Source: Rhizobium skierniewicense
GTDB lineage: Bacteria; Pseudomonadota; Alphaproteobacteria; Rhizobiales; Rhizobiaceae
Reading direction: 5' to 3'
Length of the DNA stretch: 64,000 nucleotides
Assembly: GCF_014196515.1 (NCBI RefSeq)
Contig: NZ_JACIDV010000003.1
Span: 62,001-126,000 of the forward strand
Below are positions 33,694 through 43,496 of this stretch, one piece after another. Under the pieces are notes generated by a model, which saw nothing but the letters and a program-made list of their open reading frames with translations, did no database searches and was not told where the DNA came from. The position numbers were made by a program, and so were the translations under genes. The number at the start of each line of letters is the position of its first letter. Position 1 is the stretch's first letter.

Positions 33694-34753
33694 GCGTTAC
33701 AGAGTGGGCATCATCGGCTGCGGTATCGGCAGAACGCATATCGAGGAAGGCTACGCCGCCCATCCTGATAAATACGACGTCGCATATCTTTGCGATCTGG
33801 ATGAGGTGAGGTTGAACGCCGTTGCAGACGCGTTCGGCGTCAAGGGCCGCACCCGGTCCTCCGACGAACTCATGGCCATGGATGACATCGACATTATCGA
33901 TATCTGCACGCCTCCCGCCATTCACACAAAACTCGTTTTGCAGGGGCTGGCTGCCGGAAAACACGTTGTCTGTGAAAAGCCGCTGACAGGCTCGCTCAAG
34001 GAACTGGACGATGTGGCCGCTGCCGAAGCGAGCGCCAAAGGCGTGCTGATGCCGATCTACCAGTATCGCTATGGCACAGGCGTGCAGCAGGCACGTCGTA
34101 TCATCGACAGCGGTCTGGCCGGCAAACCCTATGCCGGGACGGTCGAGACATTCTGGAAGCGTGGCGCGGCCTATTACGACAATCCTTGGCGCGGGCGCTG
34201 GGCAACCGAACTTGGCGGCGTGCTGATGACCCATGCCATCCACAACCATGACATGCTGACCTATCTGATGGGGCCGGTGGAGCGGGTGTTTGCCCGCACC
34301 GCAACCCGCGTGAATGCCATTGAAGTTGAAGACTGCGTATCGGCCAGTTTCCTGATGGAAAGCGGTGCGCTTGTGTCGTCCACCTCCACGCTCGGCTCTC
34401 AGGATGAGATCAGCCGGTTGCGGCTGGCCTTTGAAAACGTCATGTTCGAAAGCAACACCGAACCCTATTCACCCGGCGATGGACCCTGGCGCATCTTGCC
34501 CGCCAACGACGAGATCGGCGCCAGGATCGAAGCTCTGCTTGCGGACATCGTCCCCACCGGGCGTCGCTTTACGGGGCAGATGGAAGCCTTTTACCACACG
34601 CTGGAAAGCGGCGAGAAGCCGCCGGTCACCTCGGAAGATGCAAGGCGTTCGTTGTCGCTCATCGCAGCGATCTATCATTCCAACGAGACGAAAACGGATG
34701 TCGCCCTGCCGATTACCCGGGATCATCCGAAATATATCAGCTGGCGACCATAA
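33686..34753 (+). CDS. Gfo/Idh/MocA family oxidoreductase
   Basis: This 355-residue sugar dehydrogenase has a canonical Rossmann motif (VGIIGCGIGRTHIEEGY), DIDIIDICTPPAIH, and the EKP motif in CEKPLTGSLKEL. The active-site His is probably in MTHAIHNHDMLTYLMG. The start at 33686 has GGAGGG upstream and gives normal family length; the frame continues upstream inside the previous gene. It is the third Gfo/Idh protein of the regulon, suggesting sequential or alternative oxidation and reduction of a sugar. Confidence 0.9.
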   Translation: MAKRYRVGIIGCGIGRTHIEEGYAAHPDKYDVAYLCDLDEVRLNAVADAFGVKGRTRSSDELMAMDDIDIIDICTPPAIHTKLVLQGLAAGKHVVCEKPLTGSLKELDDVAAAEASAKGVLMPIYQYRYGTGVQQARRIIDSGLAGKPYAGTVETFWKRGAAYYDNPWRGRWATELGGVLMTHAIHNHDMLTYLMGPVERVFARTATRVNAIEVEDCVSASFLMESGALVSSTSTLGSQDEISRLRLAFENVMFESNTEPYSPGDGPWRILPANDEIGARIEALLADIVPTGRRFTGQMEAFYHTLESGEKPPVTSEDARRSLSLIAAIYHSNETKTDVALPITRDHPKYISWRP

Positions 34754-34774
34754 GCGTCGGATGCGAGGAACACT

Positions 34775-35851
<1,077 letters not shown>

Positions 35852-35884
35852 TGGCACCACCGCATTGCGGAGAATGTATGCCGA

Positions 35885-36436
35885 TTAGAATTTTCGGCTG
35901 AGAAATCGCGAGCCTGCCAGCCCGAAACGCCAGGGCTGCTCCACGCCTTTCGATATGCCGATGCGCTGGCCGGTGACTGTCGAGATGATATCGGCGCCAT
36001 GCGAAACGGCGATGGGCTCTTTCGTCACGGGCAGACCGTCCATGTCTTGCGTGATCCCAAGCGCTTGCGTCAGTTTTCCCGGCCCCGAGCAAAGATTGGC
36101 AATGTCATCGGTGTTGCGCCGCAGTTTCATCAGGTCGATACCGTGGGTGGGTTCGATGGCGCGGATCAGAACCGCCGAACCCGGTGTGCAAACGATATTG
36201 GCGCACCAGTGCAGTCCGTAGGATCTGTAGACATAGAGGTGTCCGTGGAGCCCGAACATCGTCCTGTTGCGTCGGGTCGGTCCATTGAAACTGTGCGATG
36301 CCGGATCGTCGGGACTATAGGCCTCGGTTTCGACGATGATCCCGCCCGTATTGTTCACGCGAAATGCGCAGCCAATCAGGTCTTTGGCGACCGTCACGGC
36401 GTCTCTCAGATAATAACTCTGCGGAAGGAGGTTCAT
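35885..36436 (-). CDS. 3-methyladenine (alkyladenine) DNA glycosylase, AAG family
   Basis: This 183-residue base-excision repair glycosylase removes alkylated purines. It starts YYLRDAVTVAKDLIG and has the active-site IIVETEAYSPDDPASHSFNG and the FGLHGHLYVYRSYGLHWCAN segment. GPGKLTQALGI follows. The ATG at 36436 matches the family N-terminus; the frame continues much further upstream only because it is the antisense of the SDR gene. It is divergent from that SDR. Confidence 0.92.
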   Translation of the reverse strand: MNLLPQSYYLRDAVTVAKDLIGCAFRVNNTGGIIVETEAYSPDDPASHSFNGPTRRNRTMFGLHGHLYVYRSYGLHWCANIVCTPGSAVLIRAIEPTHGIDLMKLRRNTDDIANLCSGPGKLTQALGITQDMDGLPVTKEPIAVSHGADIISTVTGQRIGISKGVEQPWRFGLAGSRFLSRKF

Positions 36437-36455
36437 GCGGGCTCGCGCGTGAGGG

Positions 36456-36478
36456 AACAACACGGAGAAAGTGCTGTT
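36456..36478. promoter_or_regulatory. Inverted repeat in the glycosylase/SDR divergent region
   Basis: AACAACAC (36456-36463) and GTGCTGTT (36471-36478) are inverted with one mismatch around seven bases. Position suggests a regulatory site, but no regulator gene is adjacent. Confidence 0.3.
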
Positions 36479-36532
36479 ATGGTTTGATGAGATGACATCA
36501 ATAGTCGAATATCCGATCGCAAGGAGAACAGC

Positions 36533-37309
36533 ATGATCGATGGGAAAGTTGCACTGGTCACCGGTGCGGGCTCCGGAATTGGCAGAGCATCCGCATTTGC
36601 GCTTGCCAGGGAAGGCTATCACATCGGCGTTCTCGGCCGCACGAAAGAAGAGCTGGATGCGGTTGTCGATGATATTGTCGCGCAAGGGTTCAAGGCAGTC
36701 GCGCTCCTGGCAGATGTCTCGGACGAAGCCCAGATGGATGAAGCGACAGTGAAGCTGGTCGACCACTTCGGTCGGATCGATGTGGTGGTGGCCAATGCCG
36801 GCATCAACGGCGTGTGGGCGCCCATTGAGGACCTGACGCCGGACGAGTGGGACAAAACCATGAGCGTCAACCTGCGCGGTACCTATCTCACCATCCACAA
36901 AACCGTGCCGCATCTCAAAAAGCACGGCGGTTCGATCGTGATCGTTTCCTCGATCAATGGCACCAGAACCTTCACCTCGCCAGGTGCCACAGCCTACAGC
37001 GTGACCAAGGCAGGACAGCTGGCGATGGCACAGCAGCTGGCGCTGGAACTGGCCCGTTATGGCATCCGCGTCAATGCCGTCTGCCCTGGCGCCATCGAAA
37101 CCGATATCGATGACAACACGCAGATCCGCGATAGAGAAGAGACGGCCATTCCCGTCGAATGGCCACAGGGCGAAATCCCCATTTCCAAGGGACATCCGGG
37201 AACCAGCGAGGACGTGGCCGATCTCGTCGTGTTTCTGGCGGGCTCGAAATCGCGCCATATCACCGGTAGCCCGGTCTGGATCGATGGCGGGCAAGGCCTG
37301 CTCGTCTGA
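36533..37309 (+). CDS. Short-chain dehydrogenase/reductase
   Basis: This 258-residue classical SDR has the cofactor motif TGAGSGIG at residues 10-17, NAG at 88-90, catalytic Ser140, and YxxxK with Tyr155 and Lys159 in AYSVTKAGQ. Ribosome site AAGGAG precedes the ATG. The C-terminus ends ITGSPVWIDGGQGLLV. It stands alone, so the substrate cannot be inferred. Confidence 0.92.
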   Translation: MIDGKVALVTGAGSGIGRASAFALAREGYHIGVLGRTKEELDAVVDDIVAQGFKAVALLADVSDEAQMDEATVKLVDHFGRIDVVVANAGINGVWAPIEDLTPDEWDKTMSVNLRGTYLTIHKTVPHLKKHGGSIVIVSSINGTRTFTSPGATAYSVTKAGQLAMAQQLALELARYGIRVNAVCPGAIETDIDDNTQIRDREETAIPVEWPQGEIPISKGHPGTSEDVADLVVFLAGSKSRHITGSPVWIDGGQGLLV

Positions 37310-37451
37310 TCTGCGCCGTCACAGCCTTGTGTTCGTATGATTAACGAAACAGTAACGCAAATTCACGAAGCTTTGTCTCGCGACGTGGTTGCCGTCATCC
37401 GGTCAACTTCTTTATGTACGGTTTCCATGAATAAGGCGGGCAAGACTCTTT

Positions 37452-38507
37452 ATGGCGTATACAGATCTTCTAGGGTTGGTTCCCGTGAGGCTGCGGAAAT
37501 TCATGGACGCATCCGTGCGTGTGGCATCGGTGGCGGCGCTGTGCGGCGCTTTGGCCGCATGCACATCCATGGGTTTCGATACCGCCTCAAAGGAACCGCC
37601 GAAGCTGTCGTCCAAAGTCGCCGCCTCCATGGCCTCCAAGGGAATGAAGCCAGAAAGCCCCGTGCTCGTGCGCATCTTCAAGCAGGAGAGCGAACTTGAA
37701 GTGTGGAAGGTGGACAAGTCAGGCAACTACGCGCTGTTCAAGACTTACCCCATGTGCCGCTGGTCGGGTAAACTCGGCCCCAAGACCAAAAGCGGTGACA
37801 GGCAGGCACCTGAAGGTTTCTACCATGTCTCGGCAGGCATGCTGAACCCGAATTCGCAGTTTTATGTGTCGTTCAATCTCGGCTACCCGAACCGGCTGGA
37901 ATCCGCGATGGGCTATACCGGCGAGGCGCTGATGGTACATGGCGCGTGTTCCTCGTCGGGTTGCTACGCCATGACGGACCAGCAGGTGGGTGAAATCTAT
38001 GCGATTGTCGATCGAGCGCTCAAAGGCGGGCAAGACAGGTTCCAGGTTCAGGCCTATCCGTTTCGCATGACGGCCAAGAACATGGCGGCCTATAAGGATG
38101 ACCCGAACTTCCCGTTCTGGAAGACCCTTAAGGAAGGCTATGACAGTTTCGAACTGACAAGACGTCAGCCGAAAGTCTCCGTCTGTGGCCGTCGCTATGT
38201 CTTCAACAGTGAATTCTCTGGCGGGGAGCCTACCGATCCGCTCGCGGCATGTCCCGCAGTTATCAACCAGACGGAACCCGCCGTAGCCGCCAAGCTGAGT
38301 GCCGAGAACCAAAAGCTCGTTGCAGCACTGAACGAGGGAACCTCCAGCGCAGTCAACTCTTATGTCGATGGCGGCATGCATCCCAGCTTCCGCGCCATTT
38401 TGAAGAACAATGGCGCAAAGAGCATGGCGGAAAAGGTATCCGGCACGAAATACCCGATCAGCCGCCCGGAAGCGGCCCTCGCTGACCCCTTTGCGGGCTC
38501 GCGATAA
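37452..38507 (+). CDS. Murein L,D-transpeptidase-family lipoprotein (YafK-like)
   Basis: This 351-residue envelope protein has a basic N-terminus, hydrophobic stretch and lipobox LAAC with acylated Cys37. The YkuD-type catalytic domain has MVHGACSSSGCYAM, with His163 and nucleophile Cys171, and upstream APEGFYHVSAG. It probably cross-links or modifies peptidoglycan or anchors a protein. The start might instead be the ATG at 37503, which keeps the lipobox. It lies 20 bases upstream of a second, unrelated L,D-transpeptidase gene. Confidence 0.88.
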   Translation: MAYTDLLGLVPVRLRKFMDASVRVASVAALCGALAACTSMGFDTASKEPPKLSSKVAASMASKGMKPESPVLVRIFKQESELEVWKVDKSGNYALFKTYPMCRWSGKLGPKTKSGDRQAPEGFYHVSAGMLNPNSQFYVSFNLGYPNRLESAMGYTGEALMVHGACSSSGCYAMTDQQVGEIYAIVDRALKGGQDRFQVQAYPFRMTAKNMAAYKDDPNFPFWKTLKEGYDSFELTRRQPKVSVCGRRYVFNSEFSGGEPTDPLAACPAVINQTEPAVAAKLSAENQKLVAALNEGTSSAVNSYVDGGMHPSFRAILKNNGAKSMAEKVSGTKYPISRPEAALADPFAGSR

Positions 38508-38527
38508 CAGACTGACAAGGACACCGA

Positions 38528-39295
38528 TTGAAAATGGACTATACGACGCGCAGGTCTTTCCTCTTGGGTACCGGAGGATTGGCCATAACGGCGCTTGCCG
38601 GATGTAACACCACGCCGCGCGAGGTGACGCAGCGGACAGTTCGTCCTGTCGCGGATCCGTTCTATGCCGAAATTTATGGGCCGAAGCCGGATGAGCAGTT
38701 CCCGCTGCCAGCCATCCCATACGAAAAAATCGACCCGCGCTTTTATCGTCAGATGGTGGATAACCCCACGGGCGAACGTCCTGGTGTCATCGTGGTGGAT
38801 ACCGCCAACCATTTTCTCTACCTGACCTATGAGGGCAATCAGGCCATGCGCTATGGCGTCGGCCTCGGCCGTGCCGGTTTCGAATGGTCGGGCAGGGGCG
38901 TCATCCAGTACAAGCGCCAATGGCCGCGCTGGACACCGCCGGACGAGATGGTAGCGCGCCAGCCGGAACTTGTGCCTTACAGTGCTGCCAATGGCGGTAT
39001 GGAGCCGGGCCTCAAGAACCCGCTCGGCGCTCGTGCACTCTACATCTTCAAAGACGGACAGGACACGATCTATCGTCTGCACGGTTCGCCGGAATGGTGG
39101 AGCATCGGTAAGTCGGTGTCATCGGGCTGCGTACGGTTGATGAACCAGGACATCATCGATCTTTACAACCGCGTGCCCGACGGCACACCGATTGTCGTCA
39201 TGGCCGGTGCGGGTGCGTCGCAATCGCAATCGATGGCCGTGGCACCGGGCTTGGCACCCATGCAGGATCAGCCCTACCCGGACCCATATTATTGA
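38528..39295 (+). CDS. L,D-transpeptidase (YkuD domain), Tat-type lipoprotein
   Basis: This 255-residue enzyme has a twin-arginine signal (TTRRSFLLG) and a lipobox (LAGC, Cys26), so it is exported folded and lipid-anchored. The YkuD domain (about 84-215) carries HGSPEWWSIGKSVSSGCVRL with His185 and Cys201. It forms 3-3 cross-links or attaches proteins to peptidoglycan, a main growth mode in Rhizobiales. AAGGA at 38517-38521 fits a TTG start at 38528 (six-base gap) better than the ATG at 38534 (twelve-base gap). Confidence 0.92.
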   Translation: MKMDYTTRRSFLLGTGGLAITALAGCNTTPREVTQRTVRPVADPFYAEIYGPKPDEQFPLPAIPYEKIDPRFYRQMVDNPTGERPGVIVVDTANHFLYLTYEGNQAMRYGVGLGRAGFEWSGRGVIQYKRQWPRWTPPDEMVARQPELVPYSAANGGMEPGLKNPLGARALYIFKDGQDTIYRLHGSPEWWSIGKSVSSGCVRLMNQDIIDLYNRVPDGTPIVVMAGAGASQSQSMAVAPGLAPMQDQPYPDPYY

Positions 39296-39312
39296 GCGGA
39301 AAAGCGCTTGGC

Positions 39313-40353
39313 TCAGTGGGAGGGAATGTTTCCTTCCCACTCGACGCAAACGGATGCGCCTTGGGATGATGGCGTTGGAAACTGGGTGAGCTGTGCCTTC
39401 AGGCTCTGCGCCATGGCAGAGATCAGCCTTGTGCCAAGGCCGGTACCCTTGGGCGGATTGGTACTGTCCATGCCGACGCCATCGTCTTCGACAATGAGCC
39501 GCACGAGACTGCCGTCCATCGTCAGAAGAATGCGAATTTCGCCGACACCACCGGGATAGGCATATTTCAACGCGTTGGTTGTCAACTCGGTCACGATCAC
39601 GCCCAGTGCCACGGCCTGGTCGGGTGAGGCCTTGACGGCTTCCATCTGTGTGGAGATCTGGACTTTTTCGCTGTCGCGGGCGGATTTGGCAAGATCCTGA
39701 ATGATGGACGACAGATAGGAATCGAGTTCGACCTCGCCGACATTGTAGGCCGTGTAGAGGCTGCGATGAACGCCGGCGATGGCGGAAATGCGGCTCTGCG
39801 TTTCCAGAAGCGCGGTGCGGGCCTCGGCCGTCGTCACGGCGTTCAGCTGCATGCGGATCATGGCTGACACAAGAGAGAGACTGTTGGCGATCCGGTGGTT
39901 CATTTCCTTGGAAATCAGTTCGGCCCGCTCTTTCGCCTGCACCAACTGCCGCTCGGCCTCTTCCTTTTCCCGGCGAAGCTGGAAGTTATCAAGGGCGTGA
40001 TGGATGGAATTCAGCAGAAGCGGGAAGAAATCGTCTGCGACATTCTTGATCACATAGTCGGCCGCACCGGCTTTCAACGCATCGATGGCAATCTGGGCCT
40101 CGCTGGCTCCGGTCACATAGAGTACCGGAATCACCCGGCAGGCATCGCCGATTGCGGCGAGGAACTGAAGGCCCGTGCCGTTCTGGAAATAATGGTCCAG
40201 AACCACGGCATCGAACGTGCCGGCGTGAAATTCTTCGAGGCCCGAAGACACGGAGGACGCATGAATGACGTCTATGTCATGCCGACCCAGCACGCGCTGG
40301 GCGAGCTTAGCAAGGGTAGGATCGTCATCAACATAGAGTATTCGTAAAGTCAT
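39313..40353 (-). CDS. Receiver-histidine kinase hybrid (HisKA_2/HWE type)
   Basis: This 346-residue soluble kinase has an N-terminal receiver domain: acidic patch YVDDD, phosphorylatable Asp53 in VVLDHYF, and VTGAS. A short coiled coil (LRREKEEAERQLVQAKERAE) and a HisKA_2 dimerisation motif with His153 in EMNHRIANSL follow. The ATPase domain has VTELTTNALKYAYPGG and GTGLGTRL. It is the third gene of a signalling operon and probably takes phosphate at Asp53 from the upstream CHASE3 kinase. Confidence 0.9.
   Translation of the reverse strand: MTLRILYVDDDPTLAKLAQRVLGRHDIDVIHASSVSSGLEEFHAGTFDAVVLDHYFQNGTGLQFLAAIGDACRVIPVLYVTGASEAQIAIDALKAGAADYVIKNVADDFFPLLLNSIHHALDNFQLRREKEEAERQLVQAKERAELISKEMNHRIANSLSLVSAMIRMQLNAVTTAEARTALLETQSRISAIAGVHRSLYTAYNVGEVELDSYLSSIIQDLAKSARDSEKVQISTQMEAVKASPDQAVALGVIVTELTTNALKYAYPGGVGEIRILLTMDGSLVRLIVEDDGVGMDSTNPPKGTGLGTRLISAMAQSLKAQLTQFPTPSSQGASVCVEWEGNIPSH
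39315..39341. terminator. Palindromic hairpin at the convergent ends of transpeptidase and kinase genes
   Basis: AGTGGGA (39315-39321) and TCCCACT (39335-39341) are inverted, and the inner bases continue the pairing (12 pairs with one G-U and almost no loop). It overlaps the last codons of the kinase gene and lies 20 bases after the transpeptidase stop, so it probably stops both transcripts; there is no U-run. Confidence 0.5.
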
Positions 40354-40360
40354 TAAGCGT

Positions 40361-40798
40361 TCACGGGACCTGAATTACGGAGAAGAAAAGACCGAGATTT
40401 CTGATGGCGGTTGCAAACCCCTCATAGTCCACTGGCTTGGTAATATAGACATTCGCGCCGAGATCATAGCATTTCTGGATCTCGGTTTCGTCATCTGTCG
40501 TCGTCAGTACCACAACCGGAAGGCGTTTGGTGTATTCATTGTTTTTGATTGCTTCAAGAATTTTAATGCCCGACGTATCCGGTAAATTGAGATCCAGCAG
40601 GATCAGCAGGTAACGGTCCTTGCTGACCAAACCGTCCCGTTCAGGACCCAGGATGAAATCCAGCGCCTCATGGCCGAGCGTGAACGGCACGATCTTGTTG
40701 TTCACACCTGCGCGGCGCACATTCTTTTCAATGAGGCGCGCGTGCCCCTCGTCGTCTTCGATCATGACGATCGTGACTTCTTGTCCCGTTGCTTTCAT
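40361..40798 (-). CDS. Single-domain response regulator (Rcp1-like)
   Basis: This 145-residue receiver has IEDDEGHARLIEKNVRRAG, Asp69 in LLILLDLNLPD, VVVLTTT and the Lys in YITKPVD. The extended DEGHARLIEKN opening is typical of receivers paired with phytochrome- or CHASE-type kinases. It is coupled to the upstream CHASE3 kinase by a four-base overlap and lies eight bases before the hybrid kinase gene, so it is a shuttle in one phosphorelay. Confidence 0.9.
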   Translation of the reverse strand: MKATGQEVTIVMIEDDEGHARLIEKNVRRAGVNNKIVPFTLGHEALDFILGPERDGLVSKDRYLLILLDLNLPDTSGIKILEAIKNNEYTKRLPVVVLTTTDDETEIQKCYDLGANVYITKPVDYEGFATAIRNLGLFFSVIQVP

Positions 40799-42360
40799 AT
40801 GTCGTTCCCTCGCGTTATTTTCCGTAGATCTGTCGGCAATGTCAGGTGAAACGTGCTTCCTTTGCCGAGCTCGGACGCGACAGTAATGTCTCCACCTAAA
40901 TTTCTGATGAGCGATCGAACATGGGCGAGGCCAATGCCTTCCCCCTGCTGGTCCTGCGTTCCCGCGCGGCGGAAAAGCTCGAAAATGCGTTCCAGATCGT
41001 CTTCGGCCACACCGCGACCATTATCGCTCACGTCAATGCGAACGATACCGCGCCCTTGCGGCAGAATACGGGCGGTCAATTCCAGGGGACGACCGGGCAT
41101 CTGGTATTTCACGGCATTGTCGAACAGATTCCCGAGAATCTGGTCGATCGAAATCCTGTCGGTCACGACCGTGAAGCTCTGCACGTCCACATCGATTTTC
41201 CCACCGACGGCGCTCACCTGATGCTGCACGCTTGCCCCCGCCGTCATCAGCAAATCTTTCAGATCCACCTTCTCGGCCTGCAGCTTTCGGCGGCCATCAC
41301 GCGAAATCTTGAGAATGGCGTTGATCAATTGGTCCATCTTGCGGGTCGAAGAGCGGATGAAGCGCATGGCTTCCGGCAGGTCTTCTTCCACGGCCAGCCT
41401 GGCATCGCGCACATCATTGTCGGATAGCGGCTTGCCATCCGCCAGCACGAAAGCCTGAACGGGCTTCAAGGACGCATCGAATTCAGACAGAAAGCCCATG
41501 ATGTTGACCAGTGGTGCCCGCAGATCATGCGTCACGATATAGGCGAACTTCTGGATTTCCTGGTTGGCGCGGACAAGGTCTCTGGTGCGCTCGTCGACGC
41601 GCTCTTCCAGCCCCCTGTTCAGTTCGTCTACTTCTTCACGCGAACGCATGAGCTCGCGGATATATTTCATCATCAGCACCACAGCGCCGGTCAGCACGGC
41701 AAGGATGGCGATAGCGCCGATGACGGTCACCCACCGCAAATTTTCGGCGGCCGCCAATTGATCTGCGACGATGATGCGCAGCCGGTTGTCGGCCGTTTCC
41801 TGGTAACGACCGAGCGTGGCTCTGATATCACGCATATAGGCAAGGCCGGTATCGCTGCGCACCAACTCGATGGCATCGGACGTGCGGTTGTCGTTCATCA
41901 ACTGAATAGCTCGTCCGATCTCGGCCATTTTGGCGTCGAGGTTGGATTGGAACTGGGGCAGATCGTCGAGATATTCGGCTTTGTTACCGATACGCTCGAC
42001 AAGCCTTTGCCGTTTTTCACCCAAGGTCTTCAGCGCGTCCTGATAGGGCGCGAGATAGCGCTCGTCACCGGTCAGAAGGTAGCCTCGCTGGCCCGTTTCT
42101 GCATCCTGTATCGCGGTCAGGACGTCCAGAATGGAAGCGCGCAAACGACGCAGTTCAGCGGTTTCCTGCGAGTATTTATTGTTCGCCTGCACAAGCCATA
42201 GCGAGGTCGCAACCATGCCGACAAGCAGCAGGACGCCCAAACCGAACATGATCATTGTTCGCCTAACGAACGCAGATAGTTTTGCCAACCCAGACCCCGT
42301 AGCTTTTAAGTTTGTTCGTACGTATCCAGCGTCTATCCCATATGCAAGACGTTGCCGCAT
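40795..42360 (-). CDS. Membrane histidine kinase with CHASE3 sensor domain
   Basis: This 521-residue kinase has transmembrane segments at about 36-57 and 210-231. Between them is a CHASE3 periplasmic domain with the signature DAETGQRGYLLTGDERYL. A coiled linker (ELNRGLEERVDERTRDLVRA) leads to HisKA with His278 in YIVTHDLRAPL. The ATPase domain has the N-box LGNLFDNAVKY and DNGRGVAEDD, GEGIGLAHV. It heads the three-gene operon and overlaps the response regulator by four bases (ATGA). The signal sensed is unknown. Confidence 0.92.
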   Translation of the reverse strand: MRQRLAYGIDAGYVRTNLKATGSGLAKLSAFVRRTMIMFGLGVLLLVGMVATSLWLVQANNKYSQETAELRRLRASILDVLTAIQDAETGQRGYLLTGDERYLAPYQDALKTLGEKRQRLVERIGNKAEYLDDLPQFQSNLDAKMAEIGRAIQLMNDNRTSDAIELVRSDTGLAYMRDIRATLGRYQETADNRLRIIVADQLAAAENLRWVTVIGAIAILAVLTGAVVLMMKYIRELMRSREEVDELNRGLEERVDERTRDLVRANQEIQKFAYIVTHDLRAPLVNIMGFLSEFDASLKPVQAFVLADGKPLSDNDVRDARLAVEEDLPEAMRFIRSSTRKMDQLINAILKISRDGRRKLQAEKVDLKDLLMTAGASVQHQVSAVGGKIDVDVQSFTVVTDRISIDQILGNLFDNAVKYQMPGRPLELTARILPQGRGIVRIDVSDNGRGVAEDDLERIFELFRRAGTQDQQGEGIGLAHVRSLIRNLGGDITVASELGKGSTFHLTLPTDLRKITRGNDI

Positions 42361-42421
42361 TAATGGTTAAGTTGTTCGCTTTTATCGACGAACGCGCTGG
42401 CGCGAAGCTGAACTGTTTCAC

Positions 42422-42454
42422 AAAAAAAGCCCACCGCTTTGCTTGCTGGTGGGC
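42422..42454 (-). terminator. Rho-independent terminator of accA
   Basis: On the minus strand GCCCACC and GGTGGGC form a 7-base stem around a 12-base loop, followed by seven T. It lies 26 bases after the accA stop and is a textbook intrinsic terminator. Confidence 0.9.
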
Positions 42455-42479
42455 CCTGTTCGGTGTGTCGGCGGCGGTG

Positions 42480-43433
42480 TTAGAGGTTGCGGCCGATATC
42501 GAGGAATTTCTGGCGGCGCTCCGCACGAAGCTGGCTGCCGGACAGGGGCGTGAGGTCCTTCAATGCGGCCGCGATGGTCTTGCCGGTCGCTTCGATGACG
42601 GTTGCCGGGTCGCGATGTGCGCCACCCAGCGGCTCTGGAATAATGGAATCGATCACACCCAGCGCTTTAAGATCATCCGACGTGATCTTCATATTGGTGG
42701 CGGCTTCCTTGGCACGGGTCGAATCACGCCACAAAATGGAGGCCGCACCTTCCGGCGAGATGACCGAGTAGATGGCGTGTTCCAGCATGTGAACGCGGTT
42801 GCCGGTGGCAATCGCAATCGCGCCGCCCGAGCCTCCCTCACCGATCACGACGGAAATGATCGGAACCTTCGCGTTGAGGCACATTTCGGTGGAGCGGGCG
42901 ATGGCTTCCGCCTGGCCGCGCTCTTCAGCGCCAACACCGGGGTAGGCACCTGCCGTATCGATCAGCGTGATAACCGGCAGCGAGAAGCGGTCGGCCAGTT
43001 CCAGAACGCGGATGGCCTTCCGGTATCCTTCAGGGCGGGGGCTGCCGAAATTATGCTTGAGGCGCGACTTCGTGTCGTTGCCCTTTTCCTGTCCGATGAT
43101 CGCAACGGGCTGGCCGTTGAAGCGGCCGAGACCAGCCTGGATGGCGGCGTCCTCGGCAAATTTGCGGTCGCCGGCAAGCGGCGTGAAGTCGGTGAACAGC
43201 GCCTTGGCATAATCCACGAAGTGCGGGCGCTGCGGATGGCGCGCGACCTGCGTCTTCTGCCACGCGTTCAGCTTGGAGTAGATGTCCAGCATTGCGTCCC
43301 GAACGCGGGATTCAAGACGCGAGATCTCCTCCGAGGTGTCTATGCTCTCGTCTTCGGCTGCGAGCTTTTTCAGCTCCAGAATTTTGCCTTCAAGGTCCGA
43401 GATAGGTTTTTCGAAGTCGAGGTAGCTGTGCAT
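42480..43433 (-). CDS. accA: Acetyl-CoA carboxylase carboxyltransferase subunit alpha
   Basis: This 317-residue alpha subunit, with AccD, transfers CO2 from biotin to acetyl-CoA in fatty acid synthesis. It begins SYLDFEKPISDLEGKI and has VAIIGQEKGNDTK, FGSPRPEGYRKA, IDTAGAYPGVGAEERGQ and the oxyanion region IGEGGSGGAIAIA. Length is exactly typical. It is 63 bases downstream of xerD, the usual neighbour in rhizobia, and ends in a strong terminator. Confidence 0.98.
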   Translation of the reverse strand: MHSYLDFEKPISDLEGKILELKKLAAEDESIDTSEEISRLESRVRDAMLDIYSKLNAWQKTQVARHPQRPHFVDYAKALFTDFTPLAGDRKFAEDAAIQAGLGRFNGQPVAIIGQEKGNDTKSRLKHNFGSPRPEGYRKAIRVLELADRFSLPVITLIDTAGAYPGVGAEERGQAEAIARSTEMCLNAKVPIISVVIGEGGSGGAIAIATGNRVHMLEHAIYSVISPEGAASILWRDSTRAKEAATNMKITSDDLKALGVIDSIIPEPLGGAHRDPATVIEATGKTIAAALKDLTPLSGSQLRAERRQKFLDIGRNL

Positions 43434-43496
43434 GAGATCCGTTTCCGATCGTTTTGCGCAAGGTTTGACCGGGTGACCCCGGCGGTTCCGACCGCT

